DNA of 64,000 bases from Paenibacillus mendelii (GTDB lineage Bacteria; Bacillota; Bacilli; Paenibacillales; Paenibacillaceae). Below the pieces are notes generated by a model that saw only the letters and a program-made list of their open reading frames with translations, searched no databases and was not told where the DNA came from. A program made the position numbers and the translations under genes. Of this stretch, positions 27,788 to 35,905 are shown piece by piece. The stretch covers positions 1 to 64,000 of the forward strand of contig NZ_JANHOF010000009.1 in assembly GCF_024498075.1 (NCBI RefSeq). Direction: 5' to 3'. Within the stretch, counting starts at the first letter, position 1. Every line of letters starts with the position of its first letter.

Positions 27788-30067
27788 ATGTCGGTCAAAA
27801 CGAAACTGTCTTTAATGGTTTCGCTCATCGTATTCGTCTTACTCGTTCTTAATGTGATTCTGAACGAATATTCGACGCGGGTCAACCTCCGGTCCGATGT
27901 GGAATCCACCATACTGCATACCAGCAATCAAATTGCAGCATCGGTTGCCCAATACGACAAGGGAAACCAATTGTATGACCGGGCCTTGGAAGACAAATTA
28001 AGAGCGGCATCCATCGAAGCGGCCGAACAATTAGGCAGTTCGGCGGAGGACATATCCAACGAAGAATTAGTCCTTCTTGCCTATCGGATTGGGGTATCAC
28101 AGCTGGTTCTTCTTAAGAAAGAAGGAAATAGCTATGTCGTGAAGCGTTCCACCCGCAAGGGGGAGATCGGGTTAAATACCCAAGCATGGGGAAGCTGGGA
28201 TCGTGTGCTTAAGCAGGGAGCGGGGAAAGCGCAATCATCGGCGAAGGCTTTCTGGACCGGACCCACGGAGTCAATCATCTCAGAGACGAATTATACGGAG
28301 AAATGGAGCTTCTACATAGACGAAAATCAGGATTACATAATCAGCTGCAGCCTTCAAGACCTTCAGGCAAGTACATATACCCCCATTTATAATCCTGGGG
28401 CCACAATAAAGCAGACGATGGCGAATAAACCAGCCATTCTAGAAATAACTGGTTTTGATCCGGCATATATAGAAGAGAACGCAAGCAAGACGGTCGACCG
28501 AAGGGCGGTCCGTTTCGGAACCTATGACTTTGAGGAAGCTTCAGCAGATGCTGCTTACATACGCAGAGCGATTGCAGGAGAGAACATATTTCATGATGCC
28601 GAGTTGCTCGGCAGGAGTGTCATTAAGAGCTTTCTTTACGTGGATGATCCGAATCCTTATGTCATTAGCGTCGTGATGGATAAGGGACCCATGTCAGCGG
28701 TAGTCCAAGAACAGCGGATCAATCAGATTATCATCTGCGGCGGGCTTCTGCTCATCGTGATTCTATGCAGCTATTGGCTGTCCGATATTCTGATGCGCCC
28801 TGTCCGCTCGATATTGTGGAAGGTGAATGAAGTCTCATTCGGACGTTTCGATAACTCTATAGAAGTGAAGCGTAAGGACGAGCTGGGGCAGTTGGCACAG
28901 CGCGTGAATGCCATGTCCAAAAACTTGGGAATCTATATGGCGAAGCTCAAGCTTGCCTTCGAAGAGAATCGTTCTATGAAGGAATACCTGGAATCGTTCA
29001 TTAATCATACGACGGATGCGATACATGTTGTAGATCTGGAAGGGAGGATTACGCAAGTGAACCGAGCCTTCGAGCAGCTATTCGGGTACGAGGCGAGTGA
29101 AGCCATTGACAATATTCTGCCGCTCATTCCCGAGCACTTGGTGGAGGAAGAGCAGGAAGTGATGGAATGGCTGAAGGAAGGCAAGCTGCTCTCCTCCAGA
29201 GAAACGACACGAATGACCAAGAGCGGCGAGCTGATTGATGTAAGCATTACCACTTCGCCAATTCGTGATAAGCATGGTGCCATTCGGGCCATTGCCAGTA
29301 TTACGCGGGATATGACGAGCCGCAACAAAATGGAGGAGCTGCTGCGGCGTTCAGAGAAATTGACGACCGTGGGCCAGCTCGCAGCCGGCGTCGCCCATGA
29401 AATCCGCAACCCGCTCACGACGCTGCGCGGCTTCCTCCAGCTGCAGCTGGAAACGGGTAAGTTGAACAACCGGCACATCAATATCATGCTCTCTGAGCTG
29501 GATCGGATCAACTTGATTGTCGGCGAATTTTTGATTTTGGCCAAACCGCAGGTAACGCGCTTCGAAGAGAAGGATATTCGGCTCGTGCTTAACGATGTCA
29601 TTTCACTGCTAGATAGTCAGGCGCATCTTTGCAACATCGAGTTTGTCACGAAGTACACAGAGGAGTCGTGCCAGATCTCCTGTGAGGATAATCAACTGAA
29701 GCAGGTATTTATCAACGTGCTGAAGAATGCGATCGAAGCCATGCCGGAGGGGGGTCAAATCTCCATCGTTATTGGCCGGGAGGCTAATCGCTCCGTGATG
29801 GTCTCCATCACCGATCAAGGAATCGGCATACCTGAAGACATGATCTCGAAGCTCGGCGATCCGTTCTTCACCGGTAAAGAGAGCGGAACAGGGCTAGGCA
29901 TCATGGTCAGCCAACGTATTATCCAGAGTCACCAGGGTACGATGGATATTGACAGCCGCGTCAACGTCGGCACCGTTGTTACGATCACGCTACCGCTGCT
30001 GACAGAGAAGAGTTTAGCCCAGAGAGAAGTCTCGGCAAGCCGAGACCATGCGAATATTGTACAATAG
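27788..30067 (+). CDS. Sporulation-type membrane sensor histidine kinase (PAS, HisKA, HATPase)
   Basis: A 759-aa kinase: membrane helix at ~8-26, large extracytoplasmic sensor (~27-305), second helix (~310-330, IIICGGLLLIVILCSYWL), HAMP linker (~332-385), PAS domain (~395-510; INHTTDAIHVVDLEGRITQVNRAFEQLFGY), HisKA with phospho-acceptor His537 in AAGVAHEIRNPLTTLRG, and HATPase_c with N box (NVLKNAIEAM), DQGIGIP and SGTGLGIMVS. The HEIRNPLTTLRGFLQL form is typical of the KinA-E and related kinases that feed the Spo0F/Spo0A phosphorelay. No response regulator lies beside it, which also fits an orphan sporulation kinase. ATG 27788 chosen (AAAAGGGTG upstream). DnaA boxes fill its upstream region. 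Confidence 0.9.
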   Translation: MSVKTKLSLMVSLIVFVLLVLNVILNEYSTRVNLRSDVESTILHTSNQIAASVAQYDKGNQLYDRALEDKLRAASIEAAEQLGSSAEDISNEELVLLAYRIGVSQLVLLKKEGNSYVVKRSTRKGEIGLNTQAWGSWDRVLKQGAGKAQSSAKAFWTGPTESIISETNYTEKWSFYIDENQDYIISCSLQDLQASTYTPIYNPGATIKQTMANKPAILEITGFDPAYIEENASKTVDRRAVRFGTYDFEEASADAAYIRRAIAGENIFHDAELLGRSVIKSFLYVDDPNPYVISVVMDKGPMSAVVQEQRINQIIICGGLLLIVILCSYWLSDILMRPVRSILWKVNEVSFGRFDNSIEVKRKDELGQLAQRVNAMSKNLGIYMAKLKLAFEENRSMKEYLESFINHTTDAIHVVDLEGRITQVNRAFEQLFGYEASEAIDNILPLIPEHLVEEEQEVMEWLKEGKLLSSRETTRMTKSGELIDVSITTSPIRDKHGAIRAIASITRDMTSRNKMEELLRRSEKLTTVGQLAAGVAHEIRNPLTTLRGFLQLQLETGKLNNRHINIMLSELDRINLIVGEFLILAKPQVTRFEEKDIRLVLNDVISLLDSQAHLCNIEFVTKYTEESCQISCEDNQLKQVFINVLKNAIEAMPEGGQISIVIGREANRSVMVSITDQGIGIPEDMISKLGDPFFTGKESGTGLGIMVSQRIIQSHQGTMDIDSRVNVGTVVTITLPLLTEKSLAQREVSASRDHANIVQ

Positions 30068-30090
30068 AGGAATAAGGCAGGTGGACGTAA

Positions 30091-30822
30091 ATGGGTGAGC
30101 GGAGAAACGACCGTTCGAATGGTTATCGGGCCTTGCTTGTCGGGGCCACGGGACTTGTGGGCAGCGCGCTGCTCCGCCAGCTTCTAGCTGACAAGCAGTG
30201 CACACAAGTTACGGTGCTTGCTCGCCGTCCGCTTGCCGATGCGGTGTCTGCGGAGCTGCAAGGTAAGCTGCAGGTCATTATAGCAGACTTTGAGCAGATG
30301 GAAGAGGCGCTTGCCGGCGTAGAGGCCGAGGTTGTATTCTGTGCCCTAGGCACGACGATCAAGAAGGCGAGGACGCAGGAAGCATTCCGGCGGGTTGATT
30401 ACGATTATCCGGTTGCGCTTGGTGAATGGTCAGTGCAGCAGGGCATCCAGAAGATGATCGTGGTGTCAGCCATGGGGGCGAATGCATCCTCGCGTATCTT
30501 CTACAGCCGGGTGAAAGGCGAGATGGAGCATCAACTGTCCGCATTCGGATTGCCTGAACTGCATGTGCTGCGTCCTTCTTTATTGCTTGGGAATCGGGCA
30601 GAGCTGCGAGTTGGGGAGAAAGTGGCGACGCTGTTGTCCCCCTTGCTTCGCGTTCTAACAGTCGGTCCCTTCCGCAGATACAGACCCATCTATGACGGGC
30701 AGGTGGCTGCTGCTATGCGTGCAGCCGCTGTCGATGATGGGCTGCTCTCCAAGCAGGGAAAGGTTCGAATGTATGAGAGTGACGAGATTGCTGCCGCGGC
30801 AGCTGTAATGGGTATGAGGTGA
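30091..30822 (+). CDS. NAD(P)-binding atypical SDR-type oxidoreductase
   Basis: A 243-aa protein with an N-terminal Rossmann motif GATGLVGSALLRQLL and the LARRPL / VVFCALGTTIKKA pattern of the HTATIP2/TIP30-like and YeeZ-like NAD(P)H-binding group. The YSRVKGEMEH segment gives the Tyr-x-x-x-Lys pair of SDR enzymes. Substrate unknown. The family resembles flavin reductase or epimerase-like enzymes. ATG 30091 after GCAGGTGG. Eight bases separate it from the pseudouridine synthase, so they are co-transcribed. Confidence 0.85.
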   Translation: MGERRNDRSNGYRALLVGATGLVGSALLRQLLADKQCTQVTVLARRPLADAVSAELQGKLQVIIADFEQMEEALAGVEAEVVFCALGTTIKKARTQEAFRRVDYDYPVALGEWSVQQGIQKMIVVSAMGANASSRIFYSRVKGEMEHQLSAFGLPELHVLRPSLLLGNRAELRVGEKVATLLSPLLRVLTVGPFRRYRPIYDGQVAAAMRAAAVDDGLLSKQGKVRMYESDEIAAAAAVMGMR

Positions 30823-30829
30823 AGGTACG

Positions 30830-31525
30830 TTGAGGATCAATAAGTTTATTAGCGAAACAGGCTACTGCTCAAGACGAGAAGCGGACAAGCTCGTAGAGAG
30901 CGGCCGGGTAACCATTAATGGACAGGTGGCCGAGCTTGGCAGTCAGGCGGAGCTGGTTGATGATGTCCGTATCGACGGTAAACCGATTGGGGAGCAGAGG
31001 GGACATGTCTATCTCGCCTTGAACAAGCCCATTGGAATTACTTCGACGACGGAGACGCATGTGGAAGGCAACATCGTTGATTATATCGGCCACGCGGAAC
31101 GGATCTTCCCGATTGGACGGCTCGATAAAGATTCGGAAGGTCTTATTCTGCTGACCAATGATGGAGATATTGTGAACCGGATTCTGCGGTCCGAGGGCCG
31201 GCATGAGAAGGAATATGTCGTGACGGTGGATCGTCCGATCACGCCGCGTTTCGTGAAAGGGATGAGCGAGGGTGTGCATGTGCTCGGCAGCATGACACTG
31301 CCCTGCATCGTGAAGCAGGAAGGTGAACGGGTCTTTCGCATGATTCTGACCGAAGGGCGCAACCGTCAGATCCGGCGGATGTGCGCAGCCTTCGGCTACA
31401 GTGTCCGCCGGCTGCGCCGGGAACGAATCATGAACATTGAACTCGGCAGTCTCGGTTATGGAAAGTGGCGCGACTTAACCCGCGAGGAGCTGACTCAGCT
31501 GTTCGCCACGCTGGATAGCCATTAA
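30830..31525 (+). CDS. rluF: 23S rRNA pseudouridine synthase, RluF/RluB type
   Basis: A 231-aa RNA-modifying enzyme. The N-terminal S4 RNA-binding domain (RINKFISETGYCSRREADKLVESGRVTINGQ) is followed by the catalytic domain with the conserved Asp in GRLDKDSEGLILLTNDG and the late motif EGRNRQIRRMCAAFGY. The form NKPIGITSTTE and the length are closest to RluF; the exact target uridine cannot be fixed from sequence. TTG start at 30830 after GAGGTGAAGG. Confidence 0.9.
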   Translation: MRINKFISETGYCSRREADKLVESGRVTINGQVAELGSQAELVDDVRIDGKPIGEQRGHVYLALNKPIGITSTTETHVEGNIVDYIGHAERIFPIGRLDKDSEGLILLTNDGDIVNRILRSEGRHEKEYVVTVDRPITPRFVKGMSEGVHVLGSMTLPCIVKQEGERVFRMILTEGRNRQIRRMCAAFGYSVRRLRRERIMNIELGSLGYGKWRDLTREELTQLFATLDSH

Positions 31526-31562
31526 TTCATGTCGATTGGTGACCATTTCCCAGGGAATAAAA

Positions 31563-31602
31563 AACAACGCCTTGAGACGAATCGTCCAGGGCGTTGTTGT
31601 AT
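31563..31602. terminator. Bidirectional terminator between rluF and motB
   Basis: AACAACGCC ... GGCGTTGTT stem. On the minus strand it ends in a run of Ts; on the plus strand the tail is weaker. It serves the convergent rluF and motAB units. Confidence 0.75.
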
Positions 31603-31704
31603 TATGAGGACCATAGAAGGAATTGGGGCACATACGCGTCATGGCCATGCATGTTTTGTTACCATAATGGGCATATATGCTTCTATCAGGAGTTTCATCT
31701 ACTC

Positions 31705-32523
31705 TTACTGCTTCGGTGTAGCCGGAATGGGCGATGAGTTCTCCGGATCGATGAACTTGCGGATAATGGAGACTTCTACGCGGCGGTTCTTCGCACGCCC
31801 AAGCGCGTTGTTGTTCGAATCGACAGGACGGTGCTCCCCGTATCCGATTGCACTGAACAGTCGTGGGTCAAGCGACTTATTCGACAGCAAAATATCCATA
31901 AAGCGGATGGCCCGGCTTGAACTTAAATCCCAGTTCGACTTAAACTCCGAGTTCGAAATAGGCTCATTGTCCGTGTGACCGGAAACGACAATTTCATATC
32001 CGGGATATTTGTCGAACATATCCGAGATGGCGACGGCCAAATTGCGGGCTTCGGGCTTCACCGCGGCGCTGCCGGAAGCGAATAACGCTTTGTCGCTAAT
32101 TGTAATCATCAGTTGGGATTGATTGAGCTTCGTATCCAGCTGCGTGGTCATGCCGTTCGTCTGAATGTATTTGTCGAGCTGCTTCTTCAGCTCTTCGAGC
32201 TCCTGCTGCTCCTGCTTCATCAGCGCTTCCCGATCCTTGGTGCGTGAATTGGTCTCGTCGGAAGGCCGGCGATTCCGCTTATCCGCATCATCCATCTGTT
32301 TGCCGGTCTCCATGATGGTCGTATTGTCCAGCACGCCGACGCCCGTGTTGAAGGCGATGTTGAATGCTTTGCTCATGTCTTCGAATTTTTTGGAATCGAC
32401 CGAGCTCATTGCATACAATACGATAAACATAGCAAGCAGAAGCGTCAGCAGATCGGCATAAGGGATAAGCCATGATTCGTCCATATGCTCATCATGGTGG
32501 TCGCTTTTATACTTTTTGCTCAA
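31705..32523 (-). CDS. motB: Flagellar motor stator protein MotB
   Basis: A ~272-aa stator subunit: short basic cytoplasmic tail, one membrane helix (~20-42) with the proton-accepting Asp in PYADLLTLLLAMF, a plug and linker, and a C-terminal OmpA-like peptidoglycan-binding domain (VVSGHTDNEPISNSEFKSNWDLSSSRAIRFMD and GYGEHRPVDSNNNALGRAKNRRVEV). Start chosen as TTG 32523 (MSKKYKSDHH) after GGAGCGGAGGG. GTG 32544 is an alternative. It overlaps motA by 17 bases. The rest of the flagellar genes are not in the window. Confidence 0.94.
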   Translation of the reverse strand: MSKKYKSDHHDEHMDESWLIPYADLLTLLLAMFIVLYAMSSVDSKKFEDMSKAFNIAFNTGVGVLDNTTIMETGKQMDDADKRNRRPSDETNSRTKDREALMKQEQQELEELKKQLDKYIQTNGMTTQLDTKLNQSQLMITISDKALFASGSAAVKPEARNLAVAISDMFDKYPGYEIVVSGHTDNEPISNSEFKSNWDLSSSRAIRFMDILLSNKSLDPRLFSAIGYGEHRPVDSNNNALGRAKNRRVEVSIIRKFIDPENSSPIPATPKQ

Positions 32524-33307
32524 CGCCCTCCGCTCCCTTCTCACTCAATTTCAACCTTTCGGTCGGGGTCAGGAAGACGGATAGTTTCTGATTGATCGCA
32601 ATGGTCGAAACGCCTGATTGAATGGAGAGCAAGCCTTCGACCATCATGAGGCGGAGGTCGATTTCCCGCTTGGAGAGACGCTTCAGCTTATTGGCGATTG
32701 GATGCCACAAGACGTAACCGGTAAAAATACCGAGCAAGGTTGCGATGAATGCTCCTGCGATAGCGTGAGCGAGCTTGCCCATATCACTCATATCGGAGAG
32801 CGCTGCAATGAGTCCGACAACGGCGCCCAGAACCCCGAGGGTTGGAGCGTAAGTGCCGGCCTGGGTGAAGATGAGCGCGCCACCGCGGTGGCGTTCTTCT
32901 GTTGCATGAATATCTTCGAGCAGGACGTCGCGTACCAGATCTTGGTCGTTGCCGTCGATGATCATGCGCATCCCATTGCGCAGGAAGCGGTCTTCAATCT
33001 CGTCGACATGCGTCTCCAATGCGAGCAATCCCTCACGGCGTGTAATTGTCGCCCATTGGGTGAACATTTGAATCAAGTCTTGACGCGGCATGAGCTTCTG
33101 TGGAAAGAAGATCATCTTAATTAATTGGGGAAACTTGGCAAGCTCCGATAGAGGGAAACCAATAAACAAGGAAGCCGCAGTTCCTACGAAAATGATCATG
33201 ATAGCGGCGCCATTGACCAGATTCGAGATTGGGGCTCCTTTGAGCGTCATTCCGACAAGTACGGCAAGAACGCCAAGCACAACACCGATAACAGTTGATT
33301 TTTCCAT
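32507..33307 (-). CDS. motA: Flagellar motor stator protein MotA
   Basis: A 266-aa protein with four membrane helices (~4-22, ~32-55, ~147-170, ~180-203) and the large cytoplasmic loop containing FLRNGMRMIIDGNDQDLVRDVL that meets the rotor. The GTYAPTLGVLGAVVGLI helix and PIANKLK segment are family hallmarks. With MotB it forms the proton-driven stator. ATG 33307 after GACGAGGTG. Upstream (33308-33588) are two Spo0A-box-like sites but no clear sigma-D promoter. Confidence 0.96.
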   Translation of the reverse strand: MEKSTVIGVVLGVLAVLVGMTLKGAPISNLVNGAAIMIIFVGTAASLFIGFPLSELAKFPQLIKMIFFPQKLMPRQDLIQMFTQWATITRREGLLALETHVDEIEDRFLRNGMRMIIDGNDQDLVRDVLLEDIHATEERHRGGALIFTQAGTYAPTLGVLGAVVGLIAALSDMSDMGKLAHAIAGAFIATLLGIFTGYVLWHPIANKLKRLSKREIDLRLMMVEGLLSIQSGVSTIAINQKLSVFLTPTERLKLSEKGAEGVEQKV

Positions 33308-33433
33308 GATGACACACCTCGTCCAGAAGAAATATAGTAATAAGCCGTGAGCCCGCGGTCACTTCGTCCGCTGACCCTGGTTAGGAGCCTGTCGAGGACA
33401 AAACTGATGTCTCTATTCTGACAATATAAACAG

Positions 33434-33470
33434 TTTTTCGACAACGCTATTCTATATTAATTATCGACAG
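33434..33470 (-). promoter_or_regulatory. Spo0A-box-like pair upstream of motAB
   Basis: On the minus strand, GTTGTCGAAAAA (33434-33445) and CTGTCGATA (33462-33470) resemble Spo0A boxes and lie ~130-160 bases upstream of motA. Repression of motility genes on entry to sporulation would make sense. The match is partial. Confidence 0.35.
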
Positions 33471-33588
33471 AAACCTGCCGTAGATTAGAGCAAAATGGAT
33501 GTTTTACGCGTCTAATGTTAATTTTCCGTGGATTTCGTGTAGAATAATCGTAAAGAAGAACAAATTCAAGCGAAGGTGGTCCATCATA

Positions 33589-33882
33589 ATGGGCGTAAAG
33601 CACGCTAGAGAGTATAAGGAAATACTGGAGGAATTGACGGAGGCGATCGGATCGATCGACGACGGTTATCTGTTCTTCGATATGGAATCCGATGAATGGG
33701 AAGCATTGGCTGAGCCTGAGCGGATGGATGTCATGGAAGCGCTGGCGGACGATGTGTTCTATGGACTTGGCGTAGAGCCGGTCATTAAAGTCGGCGGCGG
33801 TATGGTGGCATACCGGCAGAAGCATCACTGTATTGAAGTATCCGTAGACGGCAGGGAAAGCCGGATCATTCGCTTGATTTGA
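33589..33882 (+). CDS. Hypothetical acidic protein, 97 aa
   Basis: Not recognised. A small soluble acidic protein (many Asp and Glu) with a helical N-terminal half (EYKEILEELTEAIG, AEPERMDVMEALADDVFYGLG) and a short basic beta-like end (MVAYRQKHHCIEVSVDGRESRIIRLI). The frame is open from 33499; ATG 33589 after CGAAGGTGG is preferred. Twenty bases precede the pterin dehydratase gene, so the two are probably co-transcribed. Confidence 0.75.
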   Translation: MGVKHAREYKEILEELTEAIGSIDDGYLFFDMESDEWEALAEPERMDVMEALADDVFYGLGVEPVIKVGGGMVAYRQKHHCIEVSVDGRESRIIRLI

Positions 33883-33902
33883 CCTATGGGAGGGGAAAAT
33901 CG

Positions 33903-34205
33903 ATGAGTAAGATGGAGAAGATGTCTGTGGCGTCGGCCGATGAAGCAATCGCGGCACTGGATGGCTGGGTACGCGAGGATGAGAAGTGGATTCATAGAAG
34001 CTACCGGTTCAAGACGTTCCCCGAGGCGATTGCTTTCGTGAATCTGGTTGCGGCTATTGCTGAGGAGATGGTGCATCATCCGTTCATCTCCATCGATTAT
34101 AAGAGGGTTACGCTGCGGCTGACATCTTGGCATGCAGGCGGTTTAACCGAGCTCGATATGGATTCTGCCCGCAGATATAATGAAGCGTATACAACGGCTT
34201 CATAG
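33903..34205 (+). CDS. phhB: Pterin-4a-carbinolamine dehydratase
   Basis: A 100-aa protein matching the PCD/DCoH family: FKTFPEAIAFVNLVAAIAEEMVHHPFISIDYKRVTLRLTSWHAGGLTELD, with the active-site HHP and the later His in a W-H pair (family usually T-H-D). It recycles 4a-hydroxytetrahydropterin after aromatic hydroxylation. No hydroxylase is nearby, so its physiological partner is unclear. ATG 33903 follows GGGAGGGG. Confidence 0.92.
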   Translation: MSKMEKMSVASADEAIAALDGWVREDEKWIHRSYRFKTFPEAIAFVNLVAAIAEEMVHHPFISIDYKRVTLRLTSWHAGGLTELDMDSARRYNEAYTTAS

Positions 34206-34223
34206 GCGAATGATGAGAATTCG

Positions 34224-34269
34224 AGTCGAATGACACGAAACAAGTCGAATGACACGACACAAGTCGAAT
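34224..34269 (+). repeat. Three direct repeats at 19-bp period upstream of the EAL gene
   Basis: AGTCGAATGACACGA occurs at 34224 and 34243, and AGTCGAAT again at 34262, a strict 19-bp period (about two helical turns). The third copy ends two bases before the -35 hexamer. A further ATGACACGA lies near 34335. Confidence 0.8.
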
Positions 34270-34270
34270 C

Positions 34271-34299
34271 TTTACAGAAAGGCTCGCCTCTCGTAAAAT
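34271..34299 (+). promoter_or_regulatory. Promoter of the EAL gene
   Basis: TTTACA (34271-34276), 17-base spacer, TAAAAT (34294-34299), 59 bases before the ATG. A GTCAGA-N15-TCTGAC inverted repeat (34303-34329) lies in the leader. Confidence 0.7.
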
Positions 34300-34357
34300 A
34301 AAGTCAGAATTTATGTTATAAAATCTGACAAGCAGATGACACGAGGGGCGCGGCGAT

Positions 34358-35662
34358 ATGGAAGCTTACAGATTGGCACGTTTGCTGCAAGGCGGGGCCG
34401 ATAATGAACTGATCCCCTATTACCAGCCTATTCTGGCGCTGGATACACGCAAAATTATGGGCTACGAAGCGCTTGCACGCATTCAGACTGGCGCTGGCAT
34501 GCGGAGCTTGGGGCCTTTCTTCGAAGATAAGACCGTGCCGATGAACGAGCAGATTCGAGTCGATCGGCTGCTCAGAGAGAAGGCGTTGTCTCATTTTTCA
34601 CAGAGAGGGTTCGGGGAAACGGCCATGCTGTTTCTTAATATCAAGCCTTCCTGGATGTATCAAACCTATGTCGAAACCGGGGAATTGCCTACACTGCGAC
34701 TGCTGGAGCAGTACGGGATCGATCCGCGGCGGATTGTGATCGAGATTACGGAGGAAGCCTTCCAGGGGCCGATGGAGCAGCTGCGCACCGTCGTTGATGT
34801 CTATCGGGGGCGGGGCTGCCGCATTGCGATCGATGATGTTGGGAGCGGGTTCAGCAATATGGACCGGATCGCGCAGATCGAGCCGCACATCCTTAAGATT
34901 GATATTCATATGCTGCAGAATAGTGAGAACCATCGCGGCTATTACGGGGTGCTCCGGTCCTTCTCCATGCTCGCTGATCAGATCGGCGCATCGCTGCTGG
35001 TCGAGGGTGTGGAGACGGAACAGGACTTTCAGAGAGCGATAGAAATCGGGGCGCGCTACGTGCAGGGATTTCTCTTCGCAAGGGCCGAGCCGGAGCTTCG
35101 GCCAGCTCTTTCTTTTGCGGGGATGATCGAACGCGGGCTAGAGGAGCGCCGAACAGCGATGATCGATGAGGAGCGCTATTGGCAGCTGCAGGCGGAGCGG
35201 CTGCGGTTGGTGACGGGAGCGGCCGCGGTCTGTCCTAATGCGCGGCCAGGACATGGTGGTATAGGGGCCGGTGCGGGTCTTGCGGTGCGGGGTACAGCTG
35301 GGGAAAGGGTTGGAGTGGAGCAGCAGGATCGATTCGTGGAGTCGCTCCTGCCTGAGCTTGAGCATTCCTGTATTCGCGTCTATATATGCGATGAGGCTGG
35401 TATTCAGCTTTCATCCAATTATATTCGCGATGGGGCTGGCGTATGGTGTCGGGAGGCGGAATATCGGGGGCTGAACTGGAGCTGGCGGCCGTACTTCATC
35501 CCCTTGTCGATTCAGCTGGAGGGTGACTCCGAGCAGGTCATGGTTTCGCGGACCTATACCGATCTGGACTCATTCGACCGCATTCGCACGCTGTCGGTAC
35601 CCATGCCCGAAAATGGAATCTTATTCGCTGATTTTTCGGTTCCTTGTGATGATGAGATATGA
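34358..35662 (+). CDS. EAL-domain protein, YkuI-like (cyclic-di-GMP)
   Basis: A 434-aa cytoplasmic protein. The EAL domain (~18-245) keeps the metal and catalytic residues: Glu37 (YEALAR), Asn94 (NIKP), Glu129 (IEITEE), Asp159-Asp160 (IDDVG), Lys180 (LKID), Glu216 (EGVET) and Gln236 (QGF). It may therefore hydrolyse cyclic-di-GMP to pGpG. The C-terminal ~110 residues (CIRVYICDEAGIQLSSNYIRDGAGVW ... NWSWRPYFIPLS ... DLDSFDRIRTLSVPM) match the PAS-like domain of B. subtilis YkuI. A Gly/Ala-rich linker joins the two. ATG 34358 after CGAGGGGCG. YkuI itself binds cyclic-di-GMP with little activity, so activity is uncertain. Confidence 0.88.
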   Translation: MEAYRLARLLQGGADNELIPYYQPILALDTRKIMGYEALARIQTGAGMRSLGPFFEDKTVPMNEQIRVDRLLREKALSHFSQRGFGETAMLFLNIKPSWMYQTYVETGELPTLRLLEQYGIDPRRIVIEITEEAFQGPMEQLRTVVDVYRGRGCRIAIDDVGSGFSNMDRIAQIEPHILKIDIHMLQNSENHRGYYGVLRSFSMLADQIGASLLVEGVETEQDFQRAIEIGARYVQGFLFARAEPELRPALSFAGMIERGLEERRTAMIDEERYWQLQAERLRLVTGAAAVCPNARPGHGGIGAGAGLAVRGTAGERVGVEQQDRFVESLLPELEHSCIRVYICDEAGIQLSSNYIRDGAGVWCREAEYRGLNWSWRPYFIPLSIQLEGDSEQVMVSRTYTDLDSFDRIRTLSVPMPENGILFADFSVPCDDEI

Positions 35663-35683
35663 AACGAAGTTCAATATGAAGGA

Positions 35684-35720
35684 AGTCGACTTTGGGATGA
35701 ATCCGAAGTCGGCTTTTTTG
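35684..35720 (+). terminator. Terminator after the EAL gene
   Basis: AAGTCGACTTTGG / CCGAAGTCGGCTT stem with a T run. Confidence 0.82.
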
Positions 35721-35905
35721 TTTGGAGCATTTCAATATATAACATGTCATGTAATAATAACTGGGATTATGACCGATTACATTCAAATTCAATAGAATAA
35801 GCTTCAAATAACGATTGATTTTAAAGTAGACCTCTGTTATATTGGCAGAAACGTGTCATATAATATAACATAACTATTAATCGATTATAAGGGGATGAAG
35901 TGGGA

